Origin: Chloroflexota bacterium
GTDB lineage: Bacteria; Chloroflexota; Ktedonobacteria; Ktedonobacterales; Ktedonobacteraceae
Assembly: GCA_902810755.1 (NCBI GenBank)
Contig: CADDYT010000028.1
Location: forward strand, 1-53,996
DNA: 53,996 nucleotides
Direction: 5' to 3'
A program made the position numbers and the translations under genes. The notes beneath the pieces were generated by a model. That model was not told the origin of the DNA and ran no database searches. It saw only the letters and a program-made list of their open reading frames with translations. Below, piece after piece: positions 9,467 through 18,414 of this stretch (its first letter is position 1; each line of letters opens with the position of its first letter).

Positions 9467-9567
9467 GATTACATGCAATCTCCACTACCATGCAACCATT
9501 TTTTGCCTACCGTATTAATAAAAAGAGAAGGCAGAGGGAATGGCATTTTCCAACCTGGCTCAGCCTA

Positions 9568-9596
9568 TTGACAGGCAAGTCGATCTAACTTATACT
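9568..9596 (+). promoter_or_regulatory. strong sigma70-type promoter of the chaperone/GTPase operon
   Basis: TTGACA (9568-9573), an exact 17-bp spacer and TATACT (9591-9596), with predicted initiation near 9603. It lies in the 291-bp gap 9467-9757 and leaves a leader of about 150 nt before the GrpE-like gene. No CIRCE element (TTAGCACTC inverted repeat) is visible, so HrcA-type heat-shock control is not indicated. I see nothing else in the gap apart from a short imperfect hairpin near 9634. Confidence 0.7.
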
Positions 9597-9757
9597 GTAT
9601 TCTGGTCGCAGAACAGATAAAACGGCCTTACTGCTTCGATTTCAATCGGAAGTATAGGTATTTTCAATCAACCAGATGCAAATGGCGGTTCGAGGTGAGC
9701 AAAGTAGTTCTGTATATTTCGTTACATTGAGGGAAGAGAAAGGACAGGAAGCCTTTT

Positions 9758-10372
9758 ATGGACTTTGAAAAGGATCAGCCAGCCGGGACAGGGAACGCAG
9801 AAATGCCTGCTACTTCCGCCACTGGAAGCGAACGGCTGAACGGGGCAATCCCCGCTGCTGAAAGCGGCGAGAGCGCGCTTATGGCCCGGATGCAGCAGTT
9901 GATCGACGAGATGCGCCTGCTGCGCGAAGAGTTCGATACCAGACTGAAATATGATGCAAGCAAGGAGCGCCAGATCGATAGCCTGCATAGCGAACTCCAG
10001 GCGTATCGCGCCGGATTACACTTCAAGATTCTGCGGCCCGTCATTCTTGATCTTATTTCCATGCATGATGACCTGAGTCGCCTGCTTGAAAGTATGCCGC
10101 GCGAAGACGGGATGATCCCCCTGGCACAGGTCTTGAAGAATCTGGAATCGTTCCAGACGAGCCTCGAAGAAATCCTGCATCGCAATGGCGTCGAGGCATA
10201 CAGCGTCGAGGGAGATGCTTTCGTTTCTGGCAGGCAACGGGCGCTGCAGGCCCTGGAAACGCCGGAGCCTGCCCTTGATAAACAGATTGCCCGTCGCGTC
10301 AGCAAAGGCTTTGAATATGAGGAAAAGGTACTACGCCCGGAACTGGTCGTAACGTATCGCGCAAAAGCGTAG
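9758..10372 (+). CDS. GrpE-like nucleotide exchange factor
   Basis: A 204-residue protein. GrpE drives ADP release from Hsp70. Here a disordered N-terminus (to about 40) leads into a long coiled coil (about 43-90) and then a compact C-terminal part ending KGFEYEEKVLRPELVVTYRAK, which matches the GrpE beta-domain ending. The sequence is diverged and lacks the usual closing signature, so it is probably a dedicated partner of the two Hsp70s immediately downstream and not the housekeeping GrpE. It is the first gene after the strong promoter at 9568-9596, and the Hsp70 gene follows after 16 bp. The ribosome site is weak. Confidence rests on both sequence and position. Confidence 0.75.
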   Translation: MDFEKDQPAGTGNAEMPATSATGSERLNGAIPAAESGESALMARMQQLIDEMRLLREEFDTRLKYDASKERQIDSLHSELQAYRAGLHFKILRPVILDLISMHDDLSRLLESMPREDGMIPLAQVLKNLESFQTSLEEILHRNGVEAYSVEGDAFVSGRQRALQALETPEPALDKQIARRVSKGFEYEEKVLRPELVVTYRAKA

Positions 10373-10388
10373 CCGGAGGAGAAAAGCA

Positions 10389-12050
10389 GTGGCAAATACA
10401 GATATCGTCTTCGGTATTGATCTGGGAACAACGTATTCGTGTATCGCCTACGTCGATGAATATGGGAAGCCCGTTGTCATCCCCAACGTGGAAGGCGACC
10501 GTACCACGCCATCCGTCGTGCAATTTGAAGGCAGCAACCGCATCGTCGGCAAAGAGGCGAAGAATAACGCGGTTCTCTATCCCAACCAGGTGGTAGAGAT
10601 GGTCAAACGCCACATGGGTACCTCTGACTGGGTGTTTACCTACGAAGGCGTCGATTACCGGCCAGAAGAAATCTCGTCCTATATCCTGCGCAAGCTGGTG
10701 GGCGATGCAGAGCAGTACCTGGGCCAGCCCATCAAAGAGGTCGTGATTACCTGCCCGGCCTATTTCGGGATCGCCCAGCGCGAGGCGACGGCGCGCGCCG
10801 GGCAGATCGCCGGACTAAACGTGCGCGAGGTGATTAACGAGCCGACAGCAGCGGCAATTATGTACGGCCTGCAGAGCGAGAAGGATCAGGTGGTGCTGGT
10901 CTTCGACCTCGGCGGCGGCACATTTGACATCACCGTCATCGAAATCAAAGGCGGAGCCATTACCGTTGTCGCCACCGGCGGCGACCACTACCTCGGCGGG
11001 CGCAACTGGGATGGCGCCATTGTGCAATATCTGGCTCAGGAATGGGTCAACGAGACCGGCTCTTCGGAAGACCCCACCGACTCCGCCGAGACGCAGCAAG
11101 ACCTGTGGAACAAAGCAGAGAGCGCCAAACGCACGCTTTCGGCCCGCCAGGAGACAACCGTTCCCGTGATGCACGCCGGTGAGCGCGTCGGCGTCAAACT
11201 GACACGCGAGAAATTTGACGAATTGACGGCTGGCATGCTGGAGCGCGCCATCGAATATACGAAAACCACCATCGCTGAAGCGGCCAAACGCGGCTACAGC
11301 CACTACGACCAGATTCTGCTGGTCGGCGGCTCAACTAAGATGCCGCAGGTCGTCGAACGCCTGCAAAAGGAATTTCCCAACATCCCGCAGCGGTCTTTCG
11401 ACCCCGACGAAGCGGTGGCGAAGGGCGCGGCCATCTACGGGCAGAAGTTGATGCTCGACGAAAAGATTCAGATCAAGATCGCGGAGATGACCGGTCAGGA
11501 TGTTGAGGATGTCAACGCGGCACAGGTCCCCCAACAGGTCAAGGAACGCGCCCAGCAGGAGGTCGCGCGCGAAAGCGGGCTGCGCACCAGCGTGGTAGAG
11601 AAATTCAATGCCATCTCGGTGACCAATGTTTCCAGCCACTGCTTCGGCGTGATCGCTCTGAACCGCGCCGAACAGGAAATCATCGCCAACATGATTCTCG
11701 TGAATGACCCGCTGCCCTTTACCAAAACCGAAACATTTTATACTGTTCAGGCCAATCAGCAGGTGGTGGACGTTCAGGTCATGGAGAACAGCGTCTCAGA
11801 ATATGAAGTCTCCGATATCACGCTGGGCGAAGAGATAGGCAATGCCACGCTGCACCTGCCGCCGCGCCTTCCGCTCCATGCCCCTATTGAAGTCACCTTC
11901 GAGCTGAACCAGGAAGGGCGCCTGCACGTGACTGCGCGCGAGGTAAGCAGTAACAGGTTGGTGGATGTCACCATTCAGATCAAACTGGGCATTCCTGAAG
12001 AGGAACTGGCGGCGGCGCAGGCCCGCGCCACCAGGCTGAGCGTCTCCTAA
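10389..12050 (+). CDS. Hsp70 (DnaK-like) chaperone lacking the C-terminal lid
   Basis: A 553-residue Hsp70 relative. The ATPase domain is intact: GIDLGTTYSCIAYV near the start, NEPTAAAIMYG, VFDLGGGTFDITV and LLVGGSTKMPQV. The beta-sandwich substrate domain follows (about 400-540), after an unusual insertion of some 50 residues near 358-410 (beginning KIQIKIAEMTGQDVED). The helical lid of normal DnaK (610-640 residues) is missing, so peptide trapping should be altered. The GTG start at 10389 has a strong GGAGGAG ribosome site. It sits between the GrpE-like gene and a second Hsp70 gene. A scaffold or switch role, instead of general folding, is inferred from the missing lid and the neighbours. 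Confidence 0.9.
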   Translation: MANTDIVFGIDLGTTYSCIAYVDEYGKPVVIPNVEGDRTTPSVVQFEGSNRIVGKEAKNNAVLYPNQVVEMVKRHMGTSDWVFTYEGVDYRPEEISSYILRKLVGDAEQYLGQPIKEVVITCPAYFGIAQREATARAGQIAGLNVREVINEPTAAAIMYGLQSEKDQVVLVFDLGGGTFDITVIEIKGGAITVVATGGDHYLGGRNWDGAIVQYLAQEWVNETGSSEDPTDSAETQQDLWNKAESAKRTLSARQETTVPVMHAGERVGVKLTREKFDELTAGMLERAIEYTKTTIAEAAKRGYSHYDQILLVGGSTKMPQVVERLQKEFPNIPQRSFDPDEAVAKGAAIYGQKLMLDEKIQIKIAEMTGQDVEDVNAAQVPQQVKERAQQEVARESGLRTSVVEKFNAISVTNVSSHCFGVIALNRAEQEIIANMILVNDPLPFTKTETFYTVQANQQVVDVQVMENSVSEYEVSDITLGEEIGNATLHLPPRLPLHAPIEVTFELNQEGRLHVTAREVSSNRLVDVTIQIKLGIPEEELAAAQARATRLSVS

Positions 12051-12080
12051 AATGGCATCCGCAACAGGAAGGAAGAGCCG

Positions 12081-14162
12081 GTGAACACTTTTGTCGGGAT
12101 CGACCTGGGAACGACCTACTCTGCCGTTGCCTACATCGACAACGACGGCAAGCCGCAAATTATCCCGGATGAGGCAGGCAATCACCTGACCCCCTCGGTG
12201 GTCTCTTTCGAGGAGAACCGCGTGCTGGTGGGAGACGAAGCAAAGGAGCAGCAGGCGCTGGGGAAGAGGGAAGCCGTATCGTTCTTCAAACGCAGCATGG
12301 GCGACCCGAACTTTGTCCTCTCGTTCTACGGACAGAGTTATACCCCGATCGATCTCTCCTCGCTGGTGCTGGAACGCTTGAAGCAGCAGGCGGAACAGTT
12401 CTTCGGCGCGCCCGTGACCGACGCGGTAATCACCGTTCCCGCCTACTTCACCCATATCGAGCGCACAGCCACCATTGAAGCCGGACAAAAAATTGGCCTG
12501 CGCGTGCTGAAGATCATCAGCGAGCCAACGGCTGCCGCGCTGGCCTATGGGCTACGTCCGGGAGGCAGTCGCGAGCAGAAGGTGCTGGTCTATGATCTGG
12601 GCGGGGGAACCTTCGATATCTCGCTGGTCGCCATCTTGCAGGATGATCTGCGCGTGCTTGGCACCGACGGCGATCATAACCTGGGCGGCAAAGACTGGGA
12701 TGATTGCCTGATCTCGTATGTCGCGCAGCAATTTGAGGAAGAGTTCGGCACCGAGTTGATCGGCGACGATTTCAATACCCTGCGCGTCCAGTCGGAACAG
12801 CTCAAACGCGCATTGTCGGTGCGCGACCAGGCCGATATCCGCGTGCATGCCGGTGGCAACAGCCAGACCTATACCGTCACGCGCGCGACCTTTGAGTCCC
12901 TGACCGGCCATCTGCTGGAACGCACGCGGACGCTGACGGAGCGGGTGTTACAGGATCAGAGGCTGGACTGGAACGATATCAGCGGCGTGCTGCTCGTGGG
13001 CGGCTCGACGCGCATGCCTATGGTGCGCGCACTCGTCGAGCGCATGTCGGGCAAGCAACCGATGGGCGGCGTCCATCCCGACGAAGCAGTGGCGCTGGGC
13101 GCCGCTATCCAGGCAGCGATGGAGATGGAGCAGGTCAGCGGCGCGAGCGCGCCGAAATACCGGCTGGCCGGACGCAAGACGACTACCGACGCCGTCGCCC
13201 ACAGCCTCGGCATGATCGCCGAGAGCAGCGACCGCACCCGCTACATCAACAGCATCCTGATCGCGAAGAATCAGCCGATGCCTTCCGAGTGGACGCGGCC
13301 CTATGAGATGAATATGCGGCGCGGCGGCAATACAACGCTGGAGGTCTTCCTGACACAGGGGGAGAGCGATGACCCGCAGCAATGCGTCTACCTCGGCAAA
13401 TACGTGTTTACCGACTTCCCGCCCGTCAGCACAAAGATCGCAATCATGGATATCACGTACCGCTACGATAAAAACGGGGTGGTGCAGATATCCGCAGTTG
13501 AGCGTTCCAGCGGCCAGCCGTTGAAGCTGACCGTCGAGCCGGTTCCATCTGACGTTCCGGCCCGTTTTGCCGGTCGCCCCATCGACCAGCAGGCGCGGGA
13601 ACATATGACGGTCTATCTAGCCTTCGACCTCTCCGGCAGTATGAGCGGGGAGCCGCTGGCAAAAGCGCAGGAGGCCGCGGAGCAATTCATCAGCCAGTGT
13701 GACCTGACCACGACTTCGGTGGGGCTGATCTCGTTTTCGGATGCGGTGCGCGTCGAACAGGAGGCAACGCAGAATGCGAAAAACATCAGCCGCGCCATCC
13801 GCGACCTCTCCATCGGCAGGACAGGCTATGGCAACAGCGATCACCCGTTCAGAACGCTGTTCAATCACCTGAGCAAGGTCAAGGGAACGCGCTATGCGAT
13901 TGTGCTGGCTGATGGCGTCTGGGCATGTCAGGGCGAGGCCATCAAAGAGGCCCGGCGCTGCCACCAGGCGGAAATTCAGGTCATCGCCATCGGCTTTGGC
14001 AGCGCGGATAGCGACTTCCTGGCGAAAATCGCGTCTTCGTCCGAACAGAGCTTCTTCACCGATCTCAACCGGCTCGGCGAGGCATTCAGCACGATTGCGC
14101 GAGAATTGACGGAGACGGGCGGCGAACTCCCAACCGGCAAGCGTTTTCGCCGGGGACGGTAG
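12081..14162 (+). CDS. Hsp70-von Willebrand A domain fusion protein
   Basis: A 693-residue protein with three parts. The Hsp70 ATPase domain (about 1-370) has GIDLGTTYSAVAYI, SEPTAAALAYG, VYDLGGGTFDISL and LLVGGSTRMPMV. A beta-rich region resembling the substrate-binding sandwich follows (about 375-500). The VWA domain (about 508-680) carries an intact metal-binding MIDAS start, DLSGSMS, with Asp516 first. VWA domains bind proteins through a divalent metal, so this chaperone has a client- or partner-docking module in place of the helical lid. The GTG start at 12081 follows AGGAAGGAAGAG. It lies 30 bp after the lidless Hsp70 and upstream of the J-like protein, consistent with one assembly. Confidence 0.9.
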   Translation: MNTFVGIDLGTTYSAVAYIDNDGKPQIIPDEAGNHLTPSVVSFEENRVLVGDEAKEQQALGKREAVSFFKRSMGDPNFVLSFYGQSYTPIDLSSLVLERLKQQAEQFFGAPVTDAVITVPAYFTHIERTATIEAGQKIGLRVLKIISEPTAAALAYGLRPGGSREQKVLVYDLGGGTFDISLVAILQDDLRVLGTDGDHNLGGKDWDDCLISYVAQQFEEEFGTELIGDDFNTLRVQSEQLKRALSVRDQADIRVHAGGNSQTYTVTRATFESLTGHLLERTRTLTERVLQDQRLDWNDISGVLLVGGSTRMPMVRALVERMSGKQPMGGVHPDEAVALGAAIQAAMEMEQVSGASAPKYRLAGRKTTTDAVAHSLGMIAESSDRTRYINSILIAKNQPMPSEWTRPYEMNMRRGGNTTLEVFLTQGESDDPQQCVYLGKYVFTDFPPVSTKIAIMDITYRYDKNGVVQISAVERSSGQPLKLTVEPVPSDVPARFAGRPIDQQAREHMTVYLAFDLSGSMSGEPLAKAQEAAEQFISQCDLTTTSVGLISFSDAVRVEQEATQNAKNISRAIRDLSIGRTGYGNSDHPFRTLFNHLSKVKGTRYAIVLADGVWACQGEAIKEARRCHQAEIQVIAIGFGSADSDFLAKIASSSEQSFFTDLNRLGEAFSTIARELTETGGELPTGKRFRRGR

Positions 14163-14225
14163 GGAGCAGCCGTTATCGATAAGCGCATCAGGAAAGAGCG
14201 CGAGGAAGAGGAAAAGGATTAGCAC

Positions 14226-17200
14226 ATGGCAGGTGAAGCAACTCGTCCTAATTTCTTTATACTGCTAGGTTTAGACCCGTCCACACCCGATGCCCCCTGG
14301 GAAGCGGCGTTAAAGACAAAAATCAGCGAATGGAGCCTCCAGAGTTCCGGTGTTGGCGCAAAGGCTATCGCCGCCCAGAAGAACCGCGAACTGGTGCCTG
14401 AAATCAGGAAAGTGATGGGAGATGACGCGGCGCGCAAAGCGGAGGCGGCTGCCGCGCTGAAGGAGCGGGCAGAGGGCGCGAAAGAGCGCATCGCCATCTT
14501 CGAGCAACAACTGCGGCTGGCGGAAGCGAAGGGGTACCTGGAAAAAGGCGAGTTCGACAAACTGGTCAACGACTTCAAAGACGTTCTCTCAGCAAAAGAG
14601 ATCGAGAAACGGCTGAAGGTCGAGGTACGCGCCCCCGCCGCGCCCGGCGCAAAGGCCGCGCCAAAGCTCGATGCCTCCATGGCGAAGGAGATCAAGCAAC
14701 GCCTTGAAGTCCTCAAGATCGAGGATCTCTATAAGCTGCTCGGCATGACTCCGAATACGCCCTCTGCCGAGCTGTGCCGGGCCGCCGATGAACTCTACCG
14801 GGCGATGACGATGAAGCATCCAAAAGATGCCGAAGTCACGGCCAAATCAGAACTGGCCGGCTATGCCAAAGATATTTTCCAGAGCGCCGACAAAAGACGG
14901 GCCTATGACGTGAGCCTGCGCCAGCAATCGCTGGACGTGCTGCTCAAGCAACTCGATGACAGCCTGAACCGTCTGAGCGATAAGACGCTGTACGCCGGGC
15001 AGGTACAGATTTTCCTCAAGCAGGCGGGCGAGAAAGGCTGGCCCAACCATGAGGCGCTGGAAAGGCTGACGGAACACGCGCGCCAGCGCAAGTGGTTTGT
15101 TGAAGTGCCGACGATTGAACTCAATCTTCAGCAGCAACGCTGCGGCAACTGTCAGGCCATTAACGAGAAGAAACGCCCATTTTGCTACAAGTGTAACAAA
15201 CCGCTCAACATCCAGTGTCCCAACTGTGACCAGATCGTTCCGTCTGAGGAGGCCGGGTGCAGCCGCTGCGGCTTCCCGACCGGCAACGCCTTCTGGGTCG
15301 ATGACGCGCTGGCCGAATGTGAGGGCCTGTTGAACCGGGGCGCGGTGAGTATCGCCGACGAGCGATTGAGTACCGTAGAACGCTCCTGGGCGCCTCGAAA
15401 GCCCGATGAACGGGCGCGGCGCATTCGCTCCTATCGCGAGAAAATCCAGGTATTCGCGCAAGAAGAGCAGAAGCGCGTCGAGGAACTACGCCAGATGGTC
15501 GACCAGCGTCGTTTCTATGCCGCGCAACGCTTCCTGGCGACGCTGCCAGCGCAGGCGGCAGACCAGGCGGCTTCACTTCAACGAATCGTGAGTGAGAACA
15601 TTGCGCGCGTGCAGTCACTGGTGAAACAGGCGCAGTCTCCCGCGCTCGGCCCCGACCGGCAGGTAGACCTGTGTTTGCAGGCGCTGCAACTCTGTAGCGA
15701 CTGCGACGAGGCGCGCGCCCTGCTGAAAACCATCCCGCCCGCGCCGCCAACGAATTTGCAGGCGCGGGTCAACGGCTCCGTCGTCAGCCTGAGCTGGAAT
15801 CCGTCGCCCAGTCGCAACGCCAGCACGAAGATTGTGCGCAAAAGCGGTTCGCGTCCCGCTTCCGTGCGCGACGGCACGGTGATCGCGACGGTGACGGGCC
15901 ATGTCTATGACGATGCGCAGCCGGAGACCGGCGTGCCGCTCTTCTATGCCGCCTTCGCCGCTTATGATGAGGTTGTCTCCGCTCAGGCCGCCGTGCTGGC
16001 TCAACCGCTGCTGATCACAGCGGACGTTTCGCGCATTGTCTCGCTGGTCAATGACCGGCAGGTTGAGCTGCAGTGGCAACTTCCCGCGCACGTGCATGAC
16101 ATTGTCGTGGTCAGGAAGGAGGGCAGCGCGCCGACATCTATGAATGATGGCACGCGCCTGTCGCTCACGAACCGCACGAAGCTGTTTGACGGCAACGTCC
16201 AGAACGGGCGCAGCTACTTCTATGGCGTCTACTGCCTCTTCCAGCATTACGATCATACGCTGGTCCCTTCGCGCGGCGTCTTCAAGGAGGTGCGACCGGA
16301 ACAGCCACCCGCGCCGATTACGACGCTGGATATTCGGAGCGAGCGCAGGTCACAGGATTTTGTGGTTCACCTGAGCTGGCCTGCCCCGACAAAGGGAGAG
16401 GTCGTCATACTGAAATCGCAACAGCCCCTCGCCATCAGCGCCGGTGAGACCATTCCCGCACGCGATCTGCATACGCATGGCATCAGCCTGGCAGGGCGGG
16501 GGAACTTGTGCGACGACGCATTGAACAGGGCCGGAATTGTCTACTATACGCCGGTGGTGATCTTTCAGGAGAATGCCTATACCGGCAAAACGCATCGCTA
16601 TGTCTGTATCGATGATGTCACCGATCTGGAAGTCGAGAATCTCGGCAGCGCGCTGCGCCTGCAATGGACGTGGCCGGGTAACTGCCAGGAAGCGATGGTC
16701 TGCTTCGACAGCGATCAATGGCCGGTGCCGGGTCAGGCCACCGCCAACGCCGTGCGCGTCTCCCGCGCCGAATACGACCGGCACGGGCATTACGATATTC
16801 GCGGCGCCAGCGGCAGCAATTACTATATCGCTGTCGCGGCAGTGGTCAGGCAGGGCAATGAAGAAATCATCGCCGCCGGGGCCAGGGTAGAGGCACAGCT
16901 GGCCTCCAAAGTCGTGCTGACCTATGAGATCAAGCAGGCGCGCGGGCTGTTTGGCCCGAAGCAGTCTACGCTCCACCTGTACGCGCGCACCCCCGGCCAC
17001 CTGCCTTCGCTGCTGCTGGTCAGCAAGCAGGGGCGGTTGCCGGTGACAAAGACAGAGGGCAATGTCCTCCTCCGCCAGCCCGGACCGCTCTTTGTGAAAG
17101 ATCATGTGGCCATTCCTCTCCCGGATACGGCCACGCCGCCCAGATCGTTCGTAAAGCTCTACCTTGAAGATGATCGTGACTACAACCGGGTGATTATCCA

Positions 17201-17234
17201 GCACCCTGCTGAAGATAAGTTGAGGCTATCCTGA
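14226..17234 (+). CDS. J-domain-like, zinc-ribbon and fibronectin III repeat protein
   Basis: A 1002-residue multidomain protein. Residues 9-40 (FFILLGLDPSTPDAPW) resemble the start of a J-like helical module. A second module at about 166-225 begins LYKLLGMTPNTP and has HPK (198-200) where true J-domains have the Hsp70-activating HPD. Two zinc ribbons follow: CGNC...CYKC from Cys306 and CPNC...CSRC from Cys331. After a helical stretch come about four or five FN3-like beta-sandwiches from residue 506 on. This is plausibly the adaptor linking the Hsp70s to other proteins, though the altered HPD suggests weakened or absent ATPase stimulation. Its stop codon overlaps the start of the GTPase gene (ATGA), so the two are translationally coupled. 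Confidence 0.75.
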   Translation: MAGEATRPNFFILLGLDPSTPDAPWEAALKTKISEWSLQSSGVGAKAIAAQKNRELVPEIRKVMGDDAARKAEAAAALKERAEGAKERIAIFEQQLRLAEAKGYLEKGEFDKLVNDFKDVLSAKEIEKRLKVEVRAPAAPGAKAAPKLDASMAKEIKQRLEVLKIEDLYKLLGMTPNTPSAELCRAADELYRAMTMKHPKDAEVTAKSELAGYAKDIFQSADKRRAYDVSLRQQSLDVLLKQLDDSLNRLSDKTLYAGQVQIFLKQAGEKGWPNHEALERLTEHARQRKWFVEVPTIELNLQQQRCGNCQAINEKKRPFCYKCNKPLNIQCPNCDQIVPSEEAGCSRCGFPTGNAFWVDDALAECEGLLNRGAVSIADERLSTVERSWAPRKPDERARRIRSYREKIQVFAQEEQKRVEELRQMVDQRRFYAAQRFLATLPAQAADQAASLQRIVSENIARVQSLVKQAQSPALGPDRQVDLCLQALQLCSDCDEARALLKTIPPAPPTNLQARVNGSVVSLSWNPSPSRNASTKIVRKSGSRPASVRDGTVIATVTGHVYDDAQPETGVPLFYAAFAAYDEVVSAQAAVLAQPLLITADVSRIVSLVNDRQVELQWQLPAHVHDIVVVRKEGSAPTSMNDGTRLSLTNRTKLFDGNVQNGRSYFYGVYCLFQHYDHTLVPSRGVFKEVRPEQPPAPITTLDIRSERRSQDFVVHLSWPAPTKGEVVILKSQQPLAISAGETIPARDLHTHGISLAGRGNLCDDALNRAGIVYYTPVVIFQENAYTGKTHRYVCIDDVTDLEVENLGSALRLQWTWPGNCQEAMVCFDSDQWPVPGQATANAVRVSRAEYDRHGHYDIRGASGSNYYIAVAAVVRQGNEEIIAAGARVEAQLASKVVLTYEIKQARGLFGPKQSTLHLYARTPGHLPSLLLVSKQGRLPVTKTEGNVLLRQPGPLFVKDHVAIPLPDTATPPRSFVKLYLEDDRDYNRVIIQHPAEDKLRLS

Positions 17235-18412
17235 TGAGTCAGAAAATTATTTGCCCGTTTTGCTTCGCGTCCTTCGGCCCGCAGGACATCCTGTTCCGCT
17301 GCGTGAATCCGCGCTGCAGCGGGATGGCGGAAGATGCCGTCTACGCCAGCGCGCGCGGCAACGCGCCGATCTTGATGGGGCGCGTGATGTCTGCCCCCAG
17401 GCGCGCCATGAGCTTCGGCGTGCCGCGCGTCTTAGAATGCGATGCCTGCAAGAAAGAGTCGCGCACGCGCCTGTGTCCGACGTGCCACTACGAGCTATCA
17501 CACGATGTCGGCCAGATCGATCAGCGTATCGTGGCGATTATCGGGGGAAGCGCAACCGGCAAAAGCGTCTACATCGCCGCGCTCATCAACCGGCTGCAAC
17601 ATGAGGTGGGCGCGAATTTCGACTTCGGCGTCTCAATGGTCGGCGATAACACGCGCCAGCGATGGATGACCGACTTCTACCGCCCACTGTTCGAGAATAA
17701 AACGCTGCTGGCCGGCACGCAGTCCGCTATGGGCGACCAGCGCGTCAAAATTCCCCTCATCTTCCGGCTGACCATCAAACACGGCAATAACATCCGCGCC
17801 CTCAACATTAGCTTTTTCGATACCGCCGGTGAGGATATGGCCCGGCTGAAACTGGACCTGCTCTCGGTTGAGGCGCGCTATATCTGCCATGCCGATGGCA
17901 TCATTGTGCTGCTTGATCCCTTGCAGATCGAGTCAATCCGCCAGCAATTGCCCGGCGCGAATTTGCCCACCGCCGACCCGATGGCGCGCCCGAATTTCAT
18001 TGTCGAGCGCCTGCGCGAGCTTTTCGAGCAATATTACCACCTGTCAGCCTCAAAGAAGATCAAGGTACCCGTCGCCTTTACCTTCTCAAAGGCCGATACG
18101 CTGAAACCGCTGCTCTCGCCGGACTCCGCCCTGCTACGCACAGGTGAGCATTTTGGCGTCCTTGACCTGCAGGATGTGCAGAGCGTCAGCACAGAAATCG
18201 GCAACTACATCCAGGCCTGGATCAATCCCGGTTTCTACAAGGACATTGATCTCTGGTTCAGCAACTACCGTTTCTTTGGCGTCTCCTCTCTCGGCAGACA
18301 GCCTGCCAGCAACGACCGACTCGCCGATGTTCCCAACCCCCGGCGTGTCGAAGACCCCTTTCTGTGGCTGCTTCATGAGTTCAACCTGATTTCTGGAAAG
18401 AAGGGACGGTAA
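17234..18412 (+). CDS. zinc-ribbon GTPase, soluble
   Basis: A 392-residue P-loop protein. Cysteines 7, 10, 23 and 28 form a first zinc ribbon, and a second CxxC pair set lies before residue 95 (LECDACKK, LCPTCHYEL). The GTPase domain has the P-loop GGSATGKS (104-111), a G3-like DTAGED from Asp196, the G4-like SKAD (285-288) and a G5-like SSLG, so guanine nucleotide specificity is likely. This matches my memory of the double-GTPase families found next to GAP1 proteins. No membrane segment is present, in contrast to its relative at 21748. Start and stop overlap or nearly abut the neighbouring genes. Likely a switch whose state is read by the GAP1 protein; that partnership is inferred from adjacency and the known family association. 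Confidence 0.8.
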   Translation: MSQKIICPFCFASFGPQDILFRCVNPRCSGMAEDAVYASARGNAPILMGRVMSAPRRAMSFGVPRVLECDACKKESRTRLCPTCHYELSHDVGQIDQRIVAIIGGSATGKSVYIAALINRLQHEVGANFDFGVSMVGDNTRQRWMTDFYRPLFENKTLLAGTQSAMGDQRVKIPLIFRLTIKHGNNIRALNISFFDTAGEDMARLKLDLLSVEARYICHADGIIVLLDPLQIESIRQQLPGANLPTADPMARPNFIVERLRELFEQYYHLSASKKIKVPVAFTFSKADTLKPLLSPDSALLRTGEHFGVLDLQDVQSVSTEIGNYIQAWINPGFYKDIDLWFSNYRFFGVSSLGRQPASNDRLADVPNPRRVEDPFLWLLHEFNLISGKKGR

Positions 18413-18414
18413 CG

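Noticed and set aside
9467..9757. CIRCE or other heat-shock operator before the GrpE/Hsp70 genes
   Set aside because: No TTAGCACTC/GAGTGCTAA inverted repeat is present; only a sigma70-type promoter is seen.
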